A stretch of DNA of 64,000 bases from Bacteroidota bacterium (GCA_016866335.1 VGMT01000009.1:1-64000), one strand, 5' to 3'; positions 47,368 to 58,041 are shown, counted from the first letter of the stretch. Made by a program: numbers and translations. Notes: generated by a model not told the origin, from the letters alone.

Positions 47368-50130
47368 TTAATTGTTTATTGACAGCAATTCGACCTCAAA
47401 TACCAAAACCGAACCGGGTTTTATGGGCGAGCCTGGAGGAGGATTTGAGCCATAGGCTAAATTGGCTGGAATAATAAATCGGAATGTAGATCCCTGAGGC
47501 ATAAGTTGAAGACCTTCTGTCCAACCTGGAATAACTTCGTTTACATTAAAAGAGGCTGGCTCAGCGCCCTCGTTGCTGTCGAATGCGGTGCCATCAATAA
47601 GGGACCCTGTGTAATTAACGCTAACCTTATCGTTCGCTGTGGGCTTTGGCCCTTTACCCATAACCTTTACTTCGTAAAGCATACCTGAAGCGGTTTTGTT
47701 CATGCCGGGCTTTTTGCTTTCGGCGGCCATGAATTCCTGCCCTTCGGCAATATTCTCTGCCGCTCCGGCTTCAGCCTCCTTAGCTTGCTTTTCCATCATT
47801 TGAGCTTGGAATTCCTCAAATGCGGCCTCCATTTCCTCTTGGGTCAGCAATTTTTCAGAATCCGTAGATTTCCCGTCTTCAAGACCACGGGTCATGGCTT
47901 TAACATCAAGGTCCAGTCCAGCTCCTACCACATTTTGGGCAATATCTAAACCAATGGAATAGCTGATTTTTTGGTCTAGGGTAGCAAGACTAGGAGCAGG
48001 TGATCCTGTTGACCCGCCCCCTACACCTTTGATATGAGGAGCGATAATAAGGGCTACGATAGACATCAACTTAATCAGAATGTTCATAGATGGACCGGAG
48101 GTATCTTTGAAGGGATCGCCCACGGTATCGCCGGTAACGGCGGCTTTGTGTGGATCGGAACCTTTGAAGTAGGTTTCCCCGTTGATTTCCACTCCCTTTT
48201 CAAAGCTTTTCTTGGCATTATCCCAAGCGCCACCGGCGTTGTTTTGGAACATACCCATTAGGACTCCAGAAACGGTAACTCCGGCCAACAGACCGCCCAA
48301 TACTTCAGGTCCAAAAATAAAACCAACCACAATGGGAACGAGCAGGGCGATGGCTCCCGGAGCCATCATTTCACGCAGACTGGCTCGGGTTGAAATTTCA
48401 ACGCATTTCTCGTATTCGGGTTCGGCTTTGTATTCCATAATTCCTGGAATTTCGCGGAACTGCCGACGCACCTCATTTACCATGTCCATGGCTGCCCGTC
48501 CCACGGCCGAAATGGCCAGGGCTGAGAAAATAAAAGGAACCATAGCACCAATAAAAAGTCCTGCAAGTACGTTTGCCTTGTAAATGTCAATCGCATCAAT
48601 ACCTGCAATTCCGACAAAGGCAGCAAAAAGGGCCAAAGAGGTCAATGCCGCTGAAGCGATGGCAAACCCTTTACCGGAAGCGGCAGTGGTGTTGCCAACG
48701 GCATCTAAGTTGTCGGTGCGTTCACGTACTTCGGCGGGCAAACCGCTCATTTCAGCTATGCCACCGGCGTTGTCGGCAATGGGGCCAAAGGCATCGATGG
48801 CAAGTTGCATCGCTGTGGTGGCCATCATACCGGCCGCAGCAATTGCAACTCCGTAAAGTCCTGCCAATTCAAAGGCGCCAAAAATGCCTGCCGCCAAAAT
48901 CAAAATGGGCAAAACGGTCGATTCCATTCCTACGGCCAAACCGCCGATGATGTTGGTTGCATGTCCCGTTGAAGATTGACGTACAATCGACATAACGGGG
49001 CGTTTTCCCATGGCGGTATAGAATTCGGTAACCAAACTCATAAGGGCTCCCACAATCAAACCCAACAAAACAGCGCCAAAGATGCCACCGCGGTCAAATT
49101 CAGTTCCGCGAAGAACAAGGGTGTCGTCGGGCACCAACCAATTGATTAAGAAGTAAGAACCAATCAATGTGAAAATCATCGAAGCCCAGTTGCCCATATT
49201 AAGGGCTTTTTGAACCGAGCTGTTTTCCCCTGAAATGCGAACAAATAGGGTACCGACGATGGAGAAAATCAATCCCATACCAGCAATAATCATGGGAAGG
49301 AGAATCAAGGACAACCCGCCCACTTGGTCAGCGACTAGAACCTCGCGCCCCAAAACCATGGTTGCCAAAATAGTAGCGACGTACGACCCAAAAAGGTCGG
49401 CTCCCATGCCCGCTACATCACCTACATTATCGCCAACATTGTCGGCAATGGTTGCTGGGTTGCGCACATCGTCTTCGGGAATACCGGCCTCTACTTTTCC
49501 AACCAAATCTGCACCTACATCGGCAGCTTTGGTGTAAATACCTCCGCCAACGCGGGCAAACAGGGCAATCGATTCTGCGCCCAATGAAAATCCAGCCAAA
49601 ACTTCAAGGGCAATTTCCATTTGGTGAGCATCAAAGGCAGCCCCTGTGCCTACATTGAACATCTGATAAAACACAATGAATAAGCTACCAAGCCCCAGTA
49701 CAGCTAAACCAGCTACTCCAAGCCCCATAACGGCGCCCCCTGTAAAAGAAACATTCAGAGCCTTAGCCAAAGAGGTCCGTGCGGCCTGGGTGGTCCGAAC
49801 ATTGGCTAGCGTAGCTACTTTCATTCCAATGTATCCGGCCAAGGCGCTAAATATGGCACCGATTAGGAACGAAACGGCAATTATCCAGTGGGAGCTTTCC
49901 GTAAGGGTTCCAGACCAAGCCAAAACAACAGCTGCAATAACGGCGAAATAACCCAGCAATTTCCATTCGGCCCTTAAAAAGGCTAAAGCGCCTTTGGCAA
50001 TATAGCCAGCCAGCTTTTGCATATTATCATCGCCCGCATCTTGTTTCGAAACCCAAGAATATTTTACGGCCATCACCAAAATACCCACCAAACCTAAGGC
50101 GGGAATCATGTACATCATCAAATCCTTCAT
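47368..50130 (-). CDS. hppA: Membrane-bound ion-translocating pyrophosphatase fused to an FKBP prolyl isomerase
   Basis: 920 residues in one unbroken frame. Residues 1-700 are a full membrane pyrophosphatase with about 16 helices, coupling PPi hydrolysis to ion pumping: [11 protein letters not shown] at 204-214, DNVGDNVGD at 230-238, and [10 protein letters not shown] with the Ala typical of K+-dependent enzymes. The position that is Glu in many Na+-pumps (DLFESY) is Gly here (DLFGSY), so the pumped ion is unclear. After a [10 protein letters not shown] linker, residues 715-920 form an FKBP_N helical region and a complete FKBP_C domain. The known topology of the family places the C-terminus outside the cytoplasm, so the isomerase should be periplasmic. 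Confidence 0.93.
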   Translation of the reverse strand: MKDLMMYMIPALGLVGILVMAVKYSWVSKQDAGDDNMQKLAGYIAKGALAFLRAEWKLLGYFAVIAAVVLAWSGTLTESSHWIIAVSFLIGAIFSALAGYIGMKVATLANVRTTQAARTSLAKALNVSFTGGAVMGLGVAGLAVLGLGSLFIVFYQMFNVGTGAAFDAHQMEIALEVLAGFSLGAESIALFARVGGGIYTKAADVGADLVGKVEAGIPEDDVRNPATIADNVGDNVGDVAGMGADLFGSYVATILATMVLGREVLVADQVGGLSLILLPMIIAGMGLIFSIVGTLFVRISGENSSVQKALNMGNWASMIFTLIGSYFLINWLVPDDTLVLRGTEFDRGGIFGAVLLGLIVGALMSLVTEFYTAMGKRPVMSIVRQSSTGHATNIIGGLAVGMESTVLPILILAAGIFGAFELAGLYGVAIAAAGMMATTAMQLAIDAFGPIADNAGGIAEMSGLPAEVRERTDNLDAVGNTTAASGKGFAIASAALTSLALFAAFVGIAGIDAIDIYKANVLAGLFIGAMVPFIFSALAISAVGRAAMDMVNEVRRQFREIPGIMEYKAEPEYEKCVEISTRASLREMMAPGAIALLVPIVVGFIFGPEVLGGLLAGVTVSGVLMGMFQNNAGGAWDNAKKSFEKGVEINGETYFKGSDPHKAAVTGDTVGDPFKDTSGPSMNILIKLMSIVALIIAPHIKGVGGGSTGSPAPSLATLDQKISYSIGLDIAQNVVGAGLDLDVKAMTRGLEDGKSTDSEKLLTQEEMEAAFEEFQAQMMEKQAKEAEAGAAENIAEGQEFMAAESKKPGMNKTASGMLYEVKVMGKGPKPTANDKVSVNYTGSLIDGTAFDSNEGAEPASFNVNEVIPGWTEGLQLMPQGSTFRFIIPANLAYGSNPPPGSPIKPGSVLVFEVELLSINN

Positions 50131-50166
50131 GTGTATAATGAATCAGTTATAGTAAACAATAGGGGG

Positions 50167-50196
50167 CAAAAGTAACCCATTGGGTTGAATTAACAA
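50167..50196 (-). promoter_or_regulatory. hppA promoter
   Basis: TTG (50194-50196) and TACTTTTG (50167-50174) on the minus strand, spacer 19 bp. The start codon lies 36 bp beyond the -7 box. It probably drives hppA-FKBP, FKBP and DUF4920 as one unit. Confidence 0.65.
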
Positions 50197-50261
50197 AGAG
50201 AAGATGTACTTGGCAGAGAGGTTTTCAAAAAGAACGATGCAATTCCTCTTAATCCAGCTTT

Positions 50262-51224
50262 TTATTGTTTTATCCAGCTCCCCGTCCAAATAGGCATTCC
50301 TTTTTCTAAAACTACGGTTATGTATTTCCCGAGGGCCAATGCAGCTGCATCGATATGGATTTGATTTGTCAACGATTCAGAAGCCTTGAACTCAAGTGCG
50401 ATGCGTCCGCTTTGGTCAAGCAGCAGGCAACCAGCTTGCTGAATTGGTCGAGGCAAATCCAAATGAAGCCTTTCATATCCTGGATTTGGGTAAAGGCGAA
50501 GCCCTTGGTTCCCCTGCTCATTTAAACCTGCAAACCGGTCAATTAATGCCAACACACTAAAACGCACATCAATACCCCAGTTGTAGTACATTGGTGTCCA
50601 GGCGTTTAAATAGAACTCCCAGGTGCGTTTTCCATAGCTTCCTGCATAAGATGACCAAAGAGCCAAGGTATCTTGACTGTGCATTAAATTAAAAATAAGG
50701 CCAGCGGCAAAGTTTCGGATGGCCAAAGCCGACCCTGGCTGCCAGAGGTAGACGGAGCCATCAAACAACGAAGAAGTATCGATATCTGCTAAAAAAACGG
50801 TGTCGGTTTTCAAACGCGTCTTTGGCATTAAACGTCCACTATCGGGAACGGTTGTAACCGAATCCATATCGTACCAAACCAACACAATTCTTGAGCTGTC
50901 GGCGGGCAGGCTGTTTAAGGCCTTGCGGGCGAACCAAAAAACAAAGCCCTCGACTCCGCAGGCCGAATCTATGTCAAACTCCTGCACCTTTGCGTACTCG
51001 CCATAACCGCTATTCCCCGACATAAATCCACCGTTGGGCGATCCATATAGGGTCAGGCTGTCCAACAGAACCTCTGCATTCAAGGTATCGGCGGTGGTTT
51101 TCAATACAGGGAAATGGGTGCCTGCATGGGTATGTGCAGCCGTTGGAATCGGGGTTTTTTGCCCATGGGTTTGGGCGGTCAGCAACAATCCAAGTATAAA
51201 AAAGCCAGAGGTTAATACACGCAT
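50262..51224 (-). CDS. Secreted T9SS cargo protein of unknown function
   Basis: 320 residues from the chosen ATG (51222-51224). Signal peptide (VLTSGFFILGLLLTAQTHGQ), a mature domain with paired strands (VEGFVFWFARKALNSL, VYLWQPGSALAIRNFAAGLIF), and a C-terminal sorting domain beginning LRLYPNPGYERLHLDL. No catalytic motif recognised. It overlaps the next cargo gene by 13 bp, so the two are co-transcribed. Confidence 0.8.
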   Translation of the reverse strand: MRVLTSGFFILGLLLTAQTHGQKTPIPTAAHTHAGTHFPVLKTTADTLNAEVLLDSLTLYGSPNGGFMSGNSGYGEYAKVQEFDIDSACGVEGFVFWFARKALNSLPADSSRIVLVWYDMDSVTTVPDSGRLMPKTRLKTDTVFLADIDTSSLFDGSVYLWQPGSALAIRNFAAGLIFNLMHSQDTLALWSSYAGSYGKRTWEFYLNAWTPMYYNWGIDVRFSVLALIDRFAGLNEQGNQGLRLYPNPGYERLHLDLPRPIQQAGCLLLDQSGRIALEFKASESLTNQIHIDAAALALGKYITVVLEKGMPIWTGSWIKQ

Positions 51225-52243
51225 AATTTTTCTTTCCAAGAGGTAAGTCCTTGTTGAATATGTACAGTATAGCAACCCGCAGGTAAATCGTTGCAGGGCA
51301 AATAGGTTTGACCGAATCCTGCAGCCCGTTTTTGGCCGAAGGCATCCCACACTTCCCAGCCACAATCTTTTAGGCCAACACGGGTGGTTTCTGTACAAGG
51401 ATTGGGATAAACCAAAACGGGCGGTTTTGTTGAAAGCATAGGAAAAGAAAGGCCTGTAGCCCTAACCGCCAAAGCCATATCCCAGGTTTGAATTGGATTG
51501 GCCCCGTCGCTGCTGTCGCGCAGACCATTTCCATTGCAATCGGTGTAAAAATCTCCGCCGGCTTGGCTGGGCAACATTAGGTTGTACCCTTGCCAAAACG
51601 CAAAGGAATTCGGATAAAATACCGAGGTGTCGGCCTGAATCAAACTTCCACAGGTGTCCTTTACCGGATGTCGGGCGGCAAGCAGAAGGGTGTCGCCCTG
51701 TCCCAATTCAAGCAATTTAAACCGAACTGCCCAAGCTTGGCCAGAGGGAGGAATTGCCTGAACCGGCACCCAAACCCGCTTGGCTTCAGGAGCAACCGAT
51801 ACGGCCCAGCTAAGTGTATCGCTGTACCAAGCCTGCGCTATAGGAAAACCTTCTGCGCTCAATGAAAGAAACTCCAAAACACAACGGGTTGGAGTTGAGC
51901 TGGTTTTAGCATGGTACAAAAGAAGACCTACAGAATCTATTTCTACATCCATTAAGGCTTTTGCCGAAGTGCCAGCCGTTGAAGGTCCAATTAGGGTATC
52001 AAATGAAACTACAGCATACAAAATTGAGGTGTCGCCTACCTGACTGCTAAGTTTCAGCGGCCAATACCGAAGCAGGCCGCCTTCAAATTCAGAGGCATTT
52101 ATATAGGCCGGGGTTGAGGCTAGGCTTAAACCAGTTCCAACTTGCTGTTTGGGGATATCCACTGCTAAAGGCCAGGGAATAGTTTGGGCCTTAAGCAGCG
52201 AAAAGGCTAAAAAAGAGGCAAACAGGGCTCCCCAAATTTTCAT
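51212..52243 (-). CDS. Secreted T9SS cargo protein of unknown function
   Basis: 343 residues with signal peptide (IWGALFASFLAFSLLKAQ). The mature part is beta-rich. The tail VLVYPNPCTETTRVGLKD...LPAGCYTVHIQQGLTSWKEKLCVY is a type A T9SS sorting domain. An EF-hand-like turn DCNGNGLRDSSDGA near residue 245 could bind calcium. It overlaps the epimerase gene by 4 bp. Confidence 0.82.
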   Translation of the reverse strand: MKIWGALFASFLAFSLLKAQTIPWPLAVDIPKQQVGTGLSLASTPAYINASEFEGGLLRYWPLKLSSQVGDTSILYAVVSFDTLIGPSTAGTSAKALMDVEIDSVGLLLYHAKTSSTPTRCVLEFLSLSAEGFPIAQAWYSDTLSWAVSVAPEAKRVWVPVQAIPPSGQAWAVRFKLLELGQGDTLLLAARHPVKDTCGSLIQADTSVFYPNSFAFWQGYNLMLPSQAGGDFYTDCNGNGLRDSSDGANPIQTWDMALAVRATGLSFPMLSTKPPVLVYPNPCTETTRVGLKDCGWEVWDAFGQKRAAGFGQTYLPCNDLPAGCYTVHIQQGLTSWKEKLCVY

Positions 52244-53187
52244 AAGTTTAAGAAGCGGGGGGTTTCCAATACGCGCCGAATGCCTTCTTCCAGCGAAAGC
52301 CTTTGGCGATTTAACAGGGAATCCATTTTGGTGGTGTCGGGCAAGCGGCGGGTCATATCGCCCTCCTCCAAGGGTGGCAAATGCCGAATCTCGCTGCTCG
52401 AACCAGTAATAGATAAGATGGTTTTTGCCAATTCCAAAATCGTAATCTCGGTATTTCCACCCACGTTCACCACATCGTTAATGTAGGAATTGCTAATAAA
52501 AGCCTGGTAACAAGCATCGATGTTGTCTTGAATAAAGCAAAAGGTTCTGGTTTGGTCGCCCTCTCCGTAAATGGTAATCGGTTCGTTTTTTAATGCCTGC
52601 CGCAAGAATCGACTCATAACAAAATCAGGACTTTGCTTTGGACCATAGGTATTGAAAAAACGAAAAATGGTATAATTCAAACCGTATTCCTGTTGATAGG
52701 AACGCAAGAAGGATTCTCCAATGTTTTTTACTACGGCATAAGGCAGTCTGGAGTTTAGCGGGGTGGTTTTTTCGTTTTGGGGAAATTCGACCGGCTCGCC
52801 ATAGACCTCAGATGATGAGCTAAAAAACACACGAGCTACCCCTGTATTTCTAGAAAGTTCTAAGATGTTCTCAATGCCTCGAATGTCGCGCAAAACCGAA
52901 ACTGGATTGTTCAAGGTTCGTTTCACCCCAACCAATGCCGCATAATGAAAAACGTAATCAAAATGATAGGCGTAAAAAACACCTGAAATATCTCTAAACT
53001 CATTTACATCGGCCTTAATAAACCGAACATTGGGGTATTTTTCGGGCGAGGGTAGCTTATCGGGACTTCCCGTCCGAAAGTTATCTACCACAACAATTTG
53101 ATTGTTGGGGTCTTGAGCCAATCTCTCGGCCATATTGCTTCCAACAAACCCGGCACCTCCGGTCAATAATATGGTTGTTTTGCTCAT
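52240..53187 (-). CDS. NAD-dependent nucleotide-sugar epimerase/dehydratase
   Basis: Extended SDR of 315 residues. [15 protein letters not shown] at 9-23 binds [13 protein letters not shown] and PYAVVKN supply the catalytic serine and Yxxx[10 protein letters not shown] and [19 protein letters not shown] are typical of UDP-glucose epimerase and UDP-glucuronate decarboxylase families. The exact sugar is not resolved. It is overlapped by rmlA (4 bp). Confidence 0.88.
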   Translation of the reverse strand: MSKTTILLTGGAGFVGSNMAERLAQDPNNQIVVVDNFRTGSPDKLPSPEKYPNVRFIKADVNEFRDISGVFYAYHFDYVFHYAALVGVKRTLNNPVSVLRDIRGIENILELSRNTGVARVFFSSSSEVYGEPVEFPQNEKTTPLNSRLPYAVVKNIGESFLRSYQQEYGLNYTIFRFFNTYGPKQSPDFVMSRFLRQALKNEPITIYGEGDQTRTFCFIQDNIDACYQAFISNSYINDVVNVGGNTEITILELAKTILSITGSSSEIRHLPPLEEGDMTRRLPDTTKMDSLLNRQRLSLEEGIRRVLETPRFLNL

Positions 53188-54041
53188 AAAAGGCGTTTTA
53201 AATAACTTCCATAGCCGCTTTTTTCAAGTGGTGCGGCAAGCTCCATCAATTGAGCATGGCTAATAAATCCCATGCGCCAGGCTATTTCTTCAATGCAACC
53301 AATCTTCAAACCTTGGCGCTCTTCAATTACCTGTACATATTGCGAGGCCTGCATCATAGATGCAAAGGTGCCGGTATCCAACCAGGCTGTCCCTCGTTCA
53401 AGCTTTTGCACGCTTAACTTTCCACGGCGCAAATACTCAAGGTTCACGTCGGTAATTTCATACTCTCCCCTAGCACTTGGCTTTAGGTTTTTGGCAATTT
53501 CCACCACCTGATTGTCGTAAAAATACAAGCCGGGTACGGCATAACTGCTTTTAGGTTGGGCAGGTTTTTCTTCAATTGACAACACCTTACCTGCCGAATC
53601 AAACTCAACCACTCCATAGCGCTGCGGGTCGGTAACATGATAGGCGAAAACCAGCCCACCATCGCCGGGCGACAAGGTTTTAAGTTGAGACCACAATCCG
53701 CTGCCATGAAAAATATTGTCGCCTAAAACCAATGCCACAGAATCGTCTCCAATAAAATCTGCCCCAATCACAAAAGCTTGAGCCAAGCCATTGGGAACTT
53801 CTTGAATCGCATAGGTGAACCGACAACCAATGCGCGATCCATCTCCCAACAACCGCTGAAATGCAGGTTGGTCCTCGGGAGTTGAAATAATTAAAACGTC
53901 TTTAATCCCTGCCATTAGCAGAACCGACATGGGATAATAAATCATGGGTTTATCGTACACCGGCATCAACTGCTTGCTAATGCCTAAGGTAATCGGATAC
54001 AATCGGGTACCACTGCCGCCTGCTAAAATAATACCTTTCAT
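53184..54041 (-). CDS. rmlA: Glucose-1-phosphate thymidylyltransferase
   Basis: 285 residues, making dTDP-glucose from dTTP and glucose-1-phosphate. The N-terminal [30 protein letters not shown] is the nucleotide-binding signature. LGDNIFHG with a metal-binding Asp, EEKPAQPKS and [10 protein letters not shown] complete the pattern. No rmlB, rmlC or rmlD is adjacent, only the epimerase gene downstream. It starts in an ATGA overlap with the exporter gene. Confidence 0.95.
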   Translation of the reverse strand: MKGIILAGGSGTRLYPITLGISKQLMPVYDKPMIYYPMSVLLMAGIKDVLIISTPEDQPAFQRLLGDGSRIGCRFTYAIQEVPNGLAQAFVIGADFIGDDSVALVLGDNIFHGSGLWSQLKTLSPGDGGLVFAYHVTDPQRYGVVEFDSAGKVLSIEEKPAQPKSSYAVPGLYFYDNQVVEIAKNLKPSARGEYEITDVNLEYLRRGKLSVQKLERGTAWLDTGTFASMMQASQYVQVIEERQGLKIGCIEEIAWRMGFISHAQLMELAAPLEKSGYGSYLKRLL

Positions 54042-56365
54042 AAATGTGTTTCTTCTGTTTCTACTTCGTCGGGTTCTTCAATAAACGGCAACTCGCGGGC
54101 TTCTTTGTGCAAGCCGATAAGCAAGGCTGGCAGTAAGGTCAAATTGGTAAACATGGCTACCAACAGGGTTAAACTGACCAACATGCCCAAGGCCACCGTT
54201 CCTCCGAACTCCGATGCCATAAAGATAGAGAATCCAAAAAACAGTATTATCGAAGTATAGGCCATGCTCAACCCTGTCTCTTTCAAGGTCATTAAAACGG
54301 CTTCACGAATTTTGCCCCCTGTTGATGTAAGCAATTGCCGGTATCGAGACAAAAAATGAATGGTATCATCCACCGAAATCCCAAAGGCCACACCAAAAAT
54401 CAAACAATTTGAAGCTTTCAGCGGAATTCCCGCCCAACCCATTACTCCCGCAGTAAAAAACAAGGGCAACAAATTGGGCAACATCGAAATCAACACCATT
54501 TTGTACGACCTAAAAAGCAACGCCATCAATAAGGCAATAATAAAAATGGCCGTAAACAAACTTAACAGAAGGTTCTTAATTAGGTAATCGGCCGATTTCA
54601 TCAAAACGACCGATGCCCCTGTAAAAAATACCCGGACCTCAGAATCGTCAAAAATAGACCTTGAAATGCCTTCGACCCGTGTTGTTAATGCCGACAACTC
54701 CGGGGTTCCCATATCGGCCATTCTGGCTCGAATTCGAATCACCGACCTTCTAGAATCCAAATAGTCTCGAAGTAAATTCCCTGAACCCAACTGCGAGGTT
54801 GCCAAAGAAGACCTCAACCTTGATGCATCAAATGAATTGGGCAATTCATAAAACTCAGGGGAGCCTTGATACATGCTTTGATTGGCATATTTTATTAACT
54901 CTATAACCGACACCGACCGCGATAAACCCTTCAACCCCGACAAGCTATCTTGCAGTTGATCGATTTTCTTCCACAATCCCCTGCTTCTTAAAATGGCTCC
55001 CTCATCGCTTGTTCTTACCATTACCTCAAAGGGCATCACCCCCTCAAAATGCTTTTCAAAAAACCGCAAATCCTGAAAAGCTTTTGATTTGATCGGCATA
55101 TCGTCCGAAATCCGACCACTTGGAACAATCCGCACCATTCCCAATATGCCGAAAATCAAAATCACGACCGCTACTCCATAAATCCATTTTCGGTGATGCT
55201 CTGTAGCCGATTGCAAAAATGAACTTAAAAAGGAGGCTCCTTTTCGATCCAAATGCCTTAAATGCCTTTTCTTGGGTTCTGGTAAAAAACTAAATATTAT
55301 AGGAATCAACAAAATTGACAATACAAATAAGCCCATGATGCTAATAAAAGCCACCAGACCAAACTGAATAAGCAGTTCCGATTTGGTTATGGCCAAGGTG
55401 CCGAAACCTACCGCTGTTGTTAGGTTGGTCAACACGATGGCTTTACCCGTTTTAAATACCATCCGAGTTAATGCCTTCATTTGGTTACCATGACGGGCAA
55501 ATTCCATATGGTACTTGGTTATCATGTACACCGCATTGGGCACGCCAATTACAATGAGTAAGGGTGGAATCAATCCAATCAATGAGGTGATTTTAAATCC
55601 TAAAATGTTGAGTGTTGCACCAGATAGTACAACCCCAAATGCCACCACAATTAAGGGAACCGCTATGGCCCGAATTGACCTGAAAAAAAACAAAAGGACT
55701 AGGGCAGTTACCAAAGCTGCCAATCCCACAAACAGTTTGATTTCGGCCGCCGAAGCTCGAATGGTCTCGGTCCGAATATAGGGCAATCCGCTTACATGTA
55801 CCACTCTTTTTTGCTCTTGCTCATAAGCCTCAACCAACCCTTGTATCTGCCCAACCACTTTTTCCCTTTGTGCCGTATGGATCACTTTTTCATCTAAACC
55901 CACAAACATCACGTAAATGGATGCATCTGAATTCCACAATACCTCACGATAAAAGGGAAGGCTATCTAATTCAGCCTTCAATCCAGGAACTGTACCCACA
56001 GTATCTATCGAAAACCGCTGATCTGAATACGCTAATTCCCATAGCGTTCGTGGAGACAAGGTCCAATCTACCTTTTCTATCCTATTCAATTTTGACTCAA
56101 GGCTGTCCCATGACTGCAATGCAGAAGCAGAGAAAAAATCAGGGTGCTCAACCCCCAAAACAACCACATTTGCCTGTTCTCCAAACAGACCCAAAAATTC
56201 CTGATACTGAGCCATGGCCGAATCGCTCGAAGGCAAAACCTTCGCCGGCTCATAGCTCATTTGTACTCCCCGGGCCTGCCAGGCCGCTAAGGCCACCAAA
56301 AGCAAGGTTCCGACCAGTACCGGCAAGCGATTTCGCATTAAAAAAGAAGCAAAACGTATCCACAT
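54038..56365 (-). CDS. RND/MMPL-family exporter (HAE3-like, SSD-containing)
   Basis: 775-residue transporter with two halves, each a helix, a large extracytoplasmic loop and five helices. The second helix of each half is preceded by [13 protein letters not shown] and [16 protein letters not shown], typical of MMPL/SSD proteins. Hopanoid, lipid or drug substrates are possible. It is first in a run of five tightly overlapping genes with rmlA, an epimerase and two T9SS cargo genes, which suggests an envelope or surface-polymer function. Confidence 0.85.
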   Translation of the reverse strand: MWIRFASFLMRNRLPVLVGTLLLVALAAWQARGVQMSYEPAKVLPSSDSAMAQYQEFLGLFGEQANVVVLGVEHPDFFSASALQSWDSLESKLNRIEKVDWTLSPRTLWELAYSDQRFSIDTVGTVPGLKAELDSLPFYREVLWNSDASIYVMFVGLDEKVIHTAQREKVVGQIQGLVEAYEQEQKRVVHVSGLPYIRTETIRASAAEIKLFVGLAALVTALVLLFFFRSIRAIAVPLIVVAFGVVLSGATLNILGFKITSLIGLIPPLLIVIGVPNAVYMITKYHMEFARHGNQMKALTRMVFKTGKAIVLTNLTTAVGFGTLAITKSELLIQFGLVAFISIMGLFVLSILLIPIIFSFLPEPKKRHLRHLDRKGASFLSSFLQSATEHHRKWIYGVAVVILIFGILGMVRIVPSGRISDDMPIKSKAFQDLRFFEKHFEGVMPFEVMVRTSDEGAILRSRGLWKKIDQLQDSLSGLKGLSRSVSVIELIKYANQSMYQGSPEFYELPNSFDASRLRSSLATSQLGSGNLLRDYLDSRRSVIRIRARMADMGTPELSALTTRVEGISRSIFDDSEVRVFFTGASVVLMKSADYLIKNLLLSLFTAIFIIALLMALLFRSYKMVLISMLPNLLPLFFTAGVMGWAGIPLKASNCLIFGVAFGISVDDTIHFLSRYRQLLTSTGGKIREAVLMTLKETGLSMAYTSIILFFGFSIFMASEFGGTVALGMLVSLTLLVAMFTNLTLLPALLIGLHKEARELPFIEEPDEVETEETHL

Positions 56366-56420
56366 TGCGGTGCGAAGGTAAGAGTTACGAACTATTTAGG
56401 CAAAATAGCATCTTTGTACT

Positions 56421-57644
56421 GTGGCTCGACTCCTTTTTTCTTTTCGCATTGCTTGGCGCTACCTCTGGTCCAAACAAAACAAAAATGTGGTTCATCTAAT
56501 CACCTGGATTTGTATTTCGGCCATCGCTGTAGTTACTGCTGCCCTAGTTATTCTTCTCTCTGCCTTTAATGGACTTGAAGGCAAAATCACCAATGTCTTT
56601 GCAACCCTAAGCCCGCCCATCATTGCGGAGCCGGCAAAAGGCAAGCGCCTTGAACTAAATTCCTTGGCATTCCAAATGCTGCAAAAATCTTCTGGAACCG
56701 CCCAGGCCATTCGCGTTTGCGAAGAAAGTGCGTTGGCAACCTACGGAAAACAACAACGGGTTTGCCGTGTCCGTGGTGTTGATTCAACCTATTTTATTGC
56801 ATCGGGCATGCTAAGCTTAAATTGGCAAGGCCAAGTCCCACAATTGGGTCTGGAACCCGGCCAGGTTGTTATGGCCGAAGGACTCGCTTACCTACTTGAA
56901 TTTGAATCGGGACATTCCTTTAAATCCCTTCAATTGCATTGCCCAAAATCGGGTGGCATCGATTTGCTAAATCCATTCCGCGAAATGCAAGCCTTTGTCC
57001 CCGCCTTTTTTTACTTGCAAGACGAATTGAACTCGGCTTTGGTTATTGGCCGATTGGACGAGGTGCAAGAGCTCTCAGGGGCCAACAACCGCATTACAGC
57101 CATTTACCTATATCCAAACCACAGCGTTCCTTTTGATGCATGGAAGCTGAACGTTCAAGCAACCTTGGGTGCAACATGGAAATTAAAAACCCGGGAACAA
57201 CAGCACGCCGCCGTTTACCAAATTCTAAAATCCGAAAAAATGGCCGTTCTCATTATCATCGGCTTCATTCTGCTCATTGCCAGTTTCAATTTGGCTTCGG
57301 TCCAAACCTTGCTCGCCGTCGAAAAACGCAAGGACGTTACCCTGCTTTGGGCCCTGGGCATTCATTTTGGACAAGCGCGGCAATTGTTCGCTTGGGTGGG
57401 CGCCTGGATTACGTTGATTGGCTCGGGCATTGGTCTTTTGCTTGGTTTAGCGGTGGTTTACGCTCAAAAAATCTGGGGCTTCTTTCCCATGAACGCGCTG
57501 GGCGAACCTTTCCCGGTTCAGGTACTTTGGACCGATATAGCGTTGATTATCTGCCTTGTAATCGCCATTGGCATGCTGGTTAGCAGCTGGCGCGCCGCCA
57601 CACTCCGCTTTTCGTCCAGCTCGGCAATCCGGTATTTAAAGTAG
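56421..57644 (+). CDS. FtsX-like ABC transporter permease (LolC/LolE type)
   Basis: 407-residue membrane protein. One N-terminal helix (LITWICISAIAVVTAALVILLSAFNG), a periplasmic domain, and three C-terminal helices starting VLIIIGFILLIASFNLASVQ with AVEKRKDVTLLWALG, as in lipoprotein-releasing permeases. No ATPase gene is adjacent. A GTG start is used; a CATCTTTG box lies 4 bp upstream of it. It is divergent from the RND gene (55 bp). Confidence 0.88.
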   Translation: MARLLFSFRIAWRYLWSKQNKNVVHLITWICISAIAVVTAALVILLSAFNGLEGKITNVFATLSPPIIAEPAKGKRLELNSLAFQMLQKSSGTAQAIRVCEESALATYGKQQRVCRVRGVDSTYFIASGMLSLNWQGQVPQLGLEPGQVVMAEGLAYLLEFESGHSFKSLQLHCPKSGGIDLLNPFREMQAFVPAFFYLQDELNSALVIGRLDEVQELSGANNRITAIYLYPNHSVPFDAWKLNVQATLGATWKLKTREQQHAAVYQILKSEKMAVLIIIGFILLIASFNLASVQTLLAVEKRKDVTLLWALGIHFGQARQLFAWVGAWITLIGSGIGLLLGLAVVYAQKIWGFFPMNALGEPFPVQVLWTDIALIICLVIAIGMLVSSWRAATLRFSSSSAIRYLK

Positions 57645-57659
57645 TTTTTTTTTGGGGGG

Positions 57660-57799
57660 GCGGTTGCGGGCTTTCACAGGTAGTCCGCCGTCCTGGGGCA
57701 TGCGTGCAGCGGCCCGGCAGGGGCTCCCAAGGTCGCCCTGCCTGTCGAGCGTACGCAGGCCCCAGTGCCGTACGTGCTACCTAGTTCAATCCCTACCGC
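57660..57799 (-). repeat. Family-1 structured palindrome, copy E
   Basis: Read on the minus strand it begins GCGGTAGGGATTGAAC and ends GTGAAAGCCCGCAACCGC. GGTAG pairs with CTACC, CTGGGGC with GCCCCAG, and GGCAGG with CCTGCC around the apical GGCGACCTTGGGAGCC. On the plus strand a TAG stop codon, nine T and a run of G precede it. Copy F follows head-to-head after 80 bp. Confidence 0.8.
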
Positions 57800-57879
57800 A
57801 AAGGCATTGTCGTGGCCCATAAGCCATCGATAGTTAGGGCCGGCCTTGCGGCTGCTCCCAGACCTTAAAGCCATGAGCC

Positions 57880-58019
57880 GCGGCAGGGATTGACGCAACT
57901 ACCCCGCAAAGGTGCCAAAGCCTGGCCCGCTAGGTGCGGAGGCGACTTTAGGAGCCACCGCAAACCAGCTGGGCCAGCCTTTGGCAACTGCGGAGTAGTG
58001 CGGAAAGCCCGGCTGCCGC
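57880..58019 (+). repeat. Family-1 structured palindrome, copy F
   Basis: Nearly the same stems as copy A: TGCCAAAGCCTGGCCC pairs with GGGCCAGCCTTTGGCA, and ACTACCCCGC with GCGGAGTAGT. GCCTAGCCC/GGGCTAGGC of copy A has become GCCTGGCCC/GGGCCAGC here, changing both partners together. Apical GGCGACTTTAGGAGCC is identical to A and B. The 80 bp between E and F hold no recognisable feature. Confidence 0.8.
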
Positions 58020-58041
58020 CCAAAATCCAAGTCCCAAAAAA

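Noticed and set aside
51212-56365. Complete dTDP-rhamnose operon
   Set aside because: Only rmlA is clear; the epimerase is not RmlB-like enough to name, and rmlC/rmlD are missing.
57800-57879. A further decayed family-1 element between E and F
   Set aside because: GGCCGGCC and GCGGCTGCTCCC look suggestive, but neither the constant ends nor the apical signature is present.
57674-57898. 74-codon minus-strand ORF
   Set aside because: It spans palindromes E and F; GC-rich palindromes readily give open frames, and no homology is evident.
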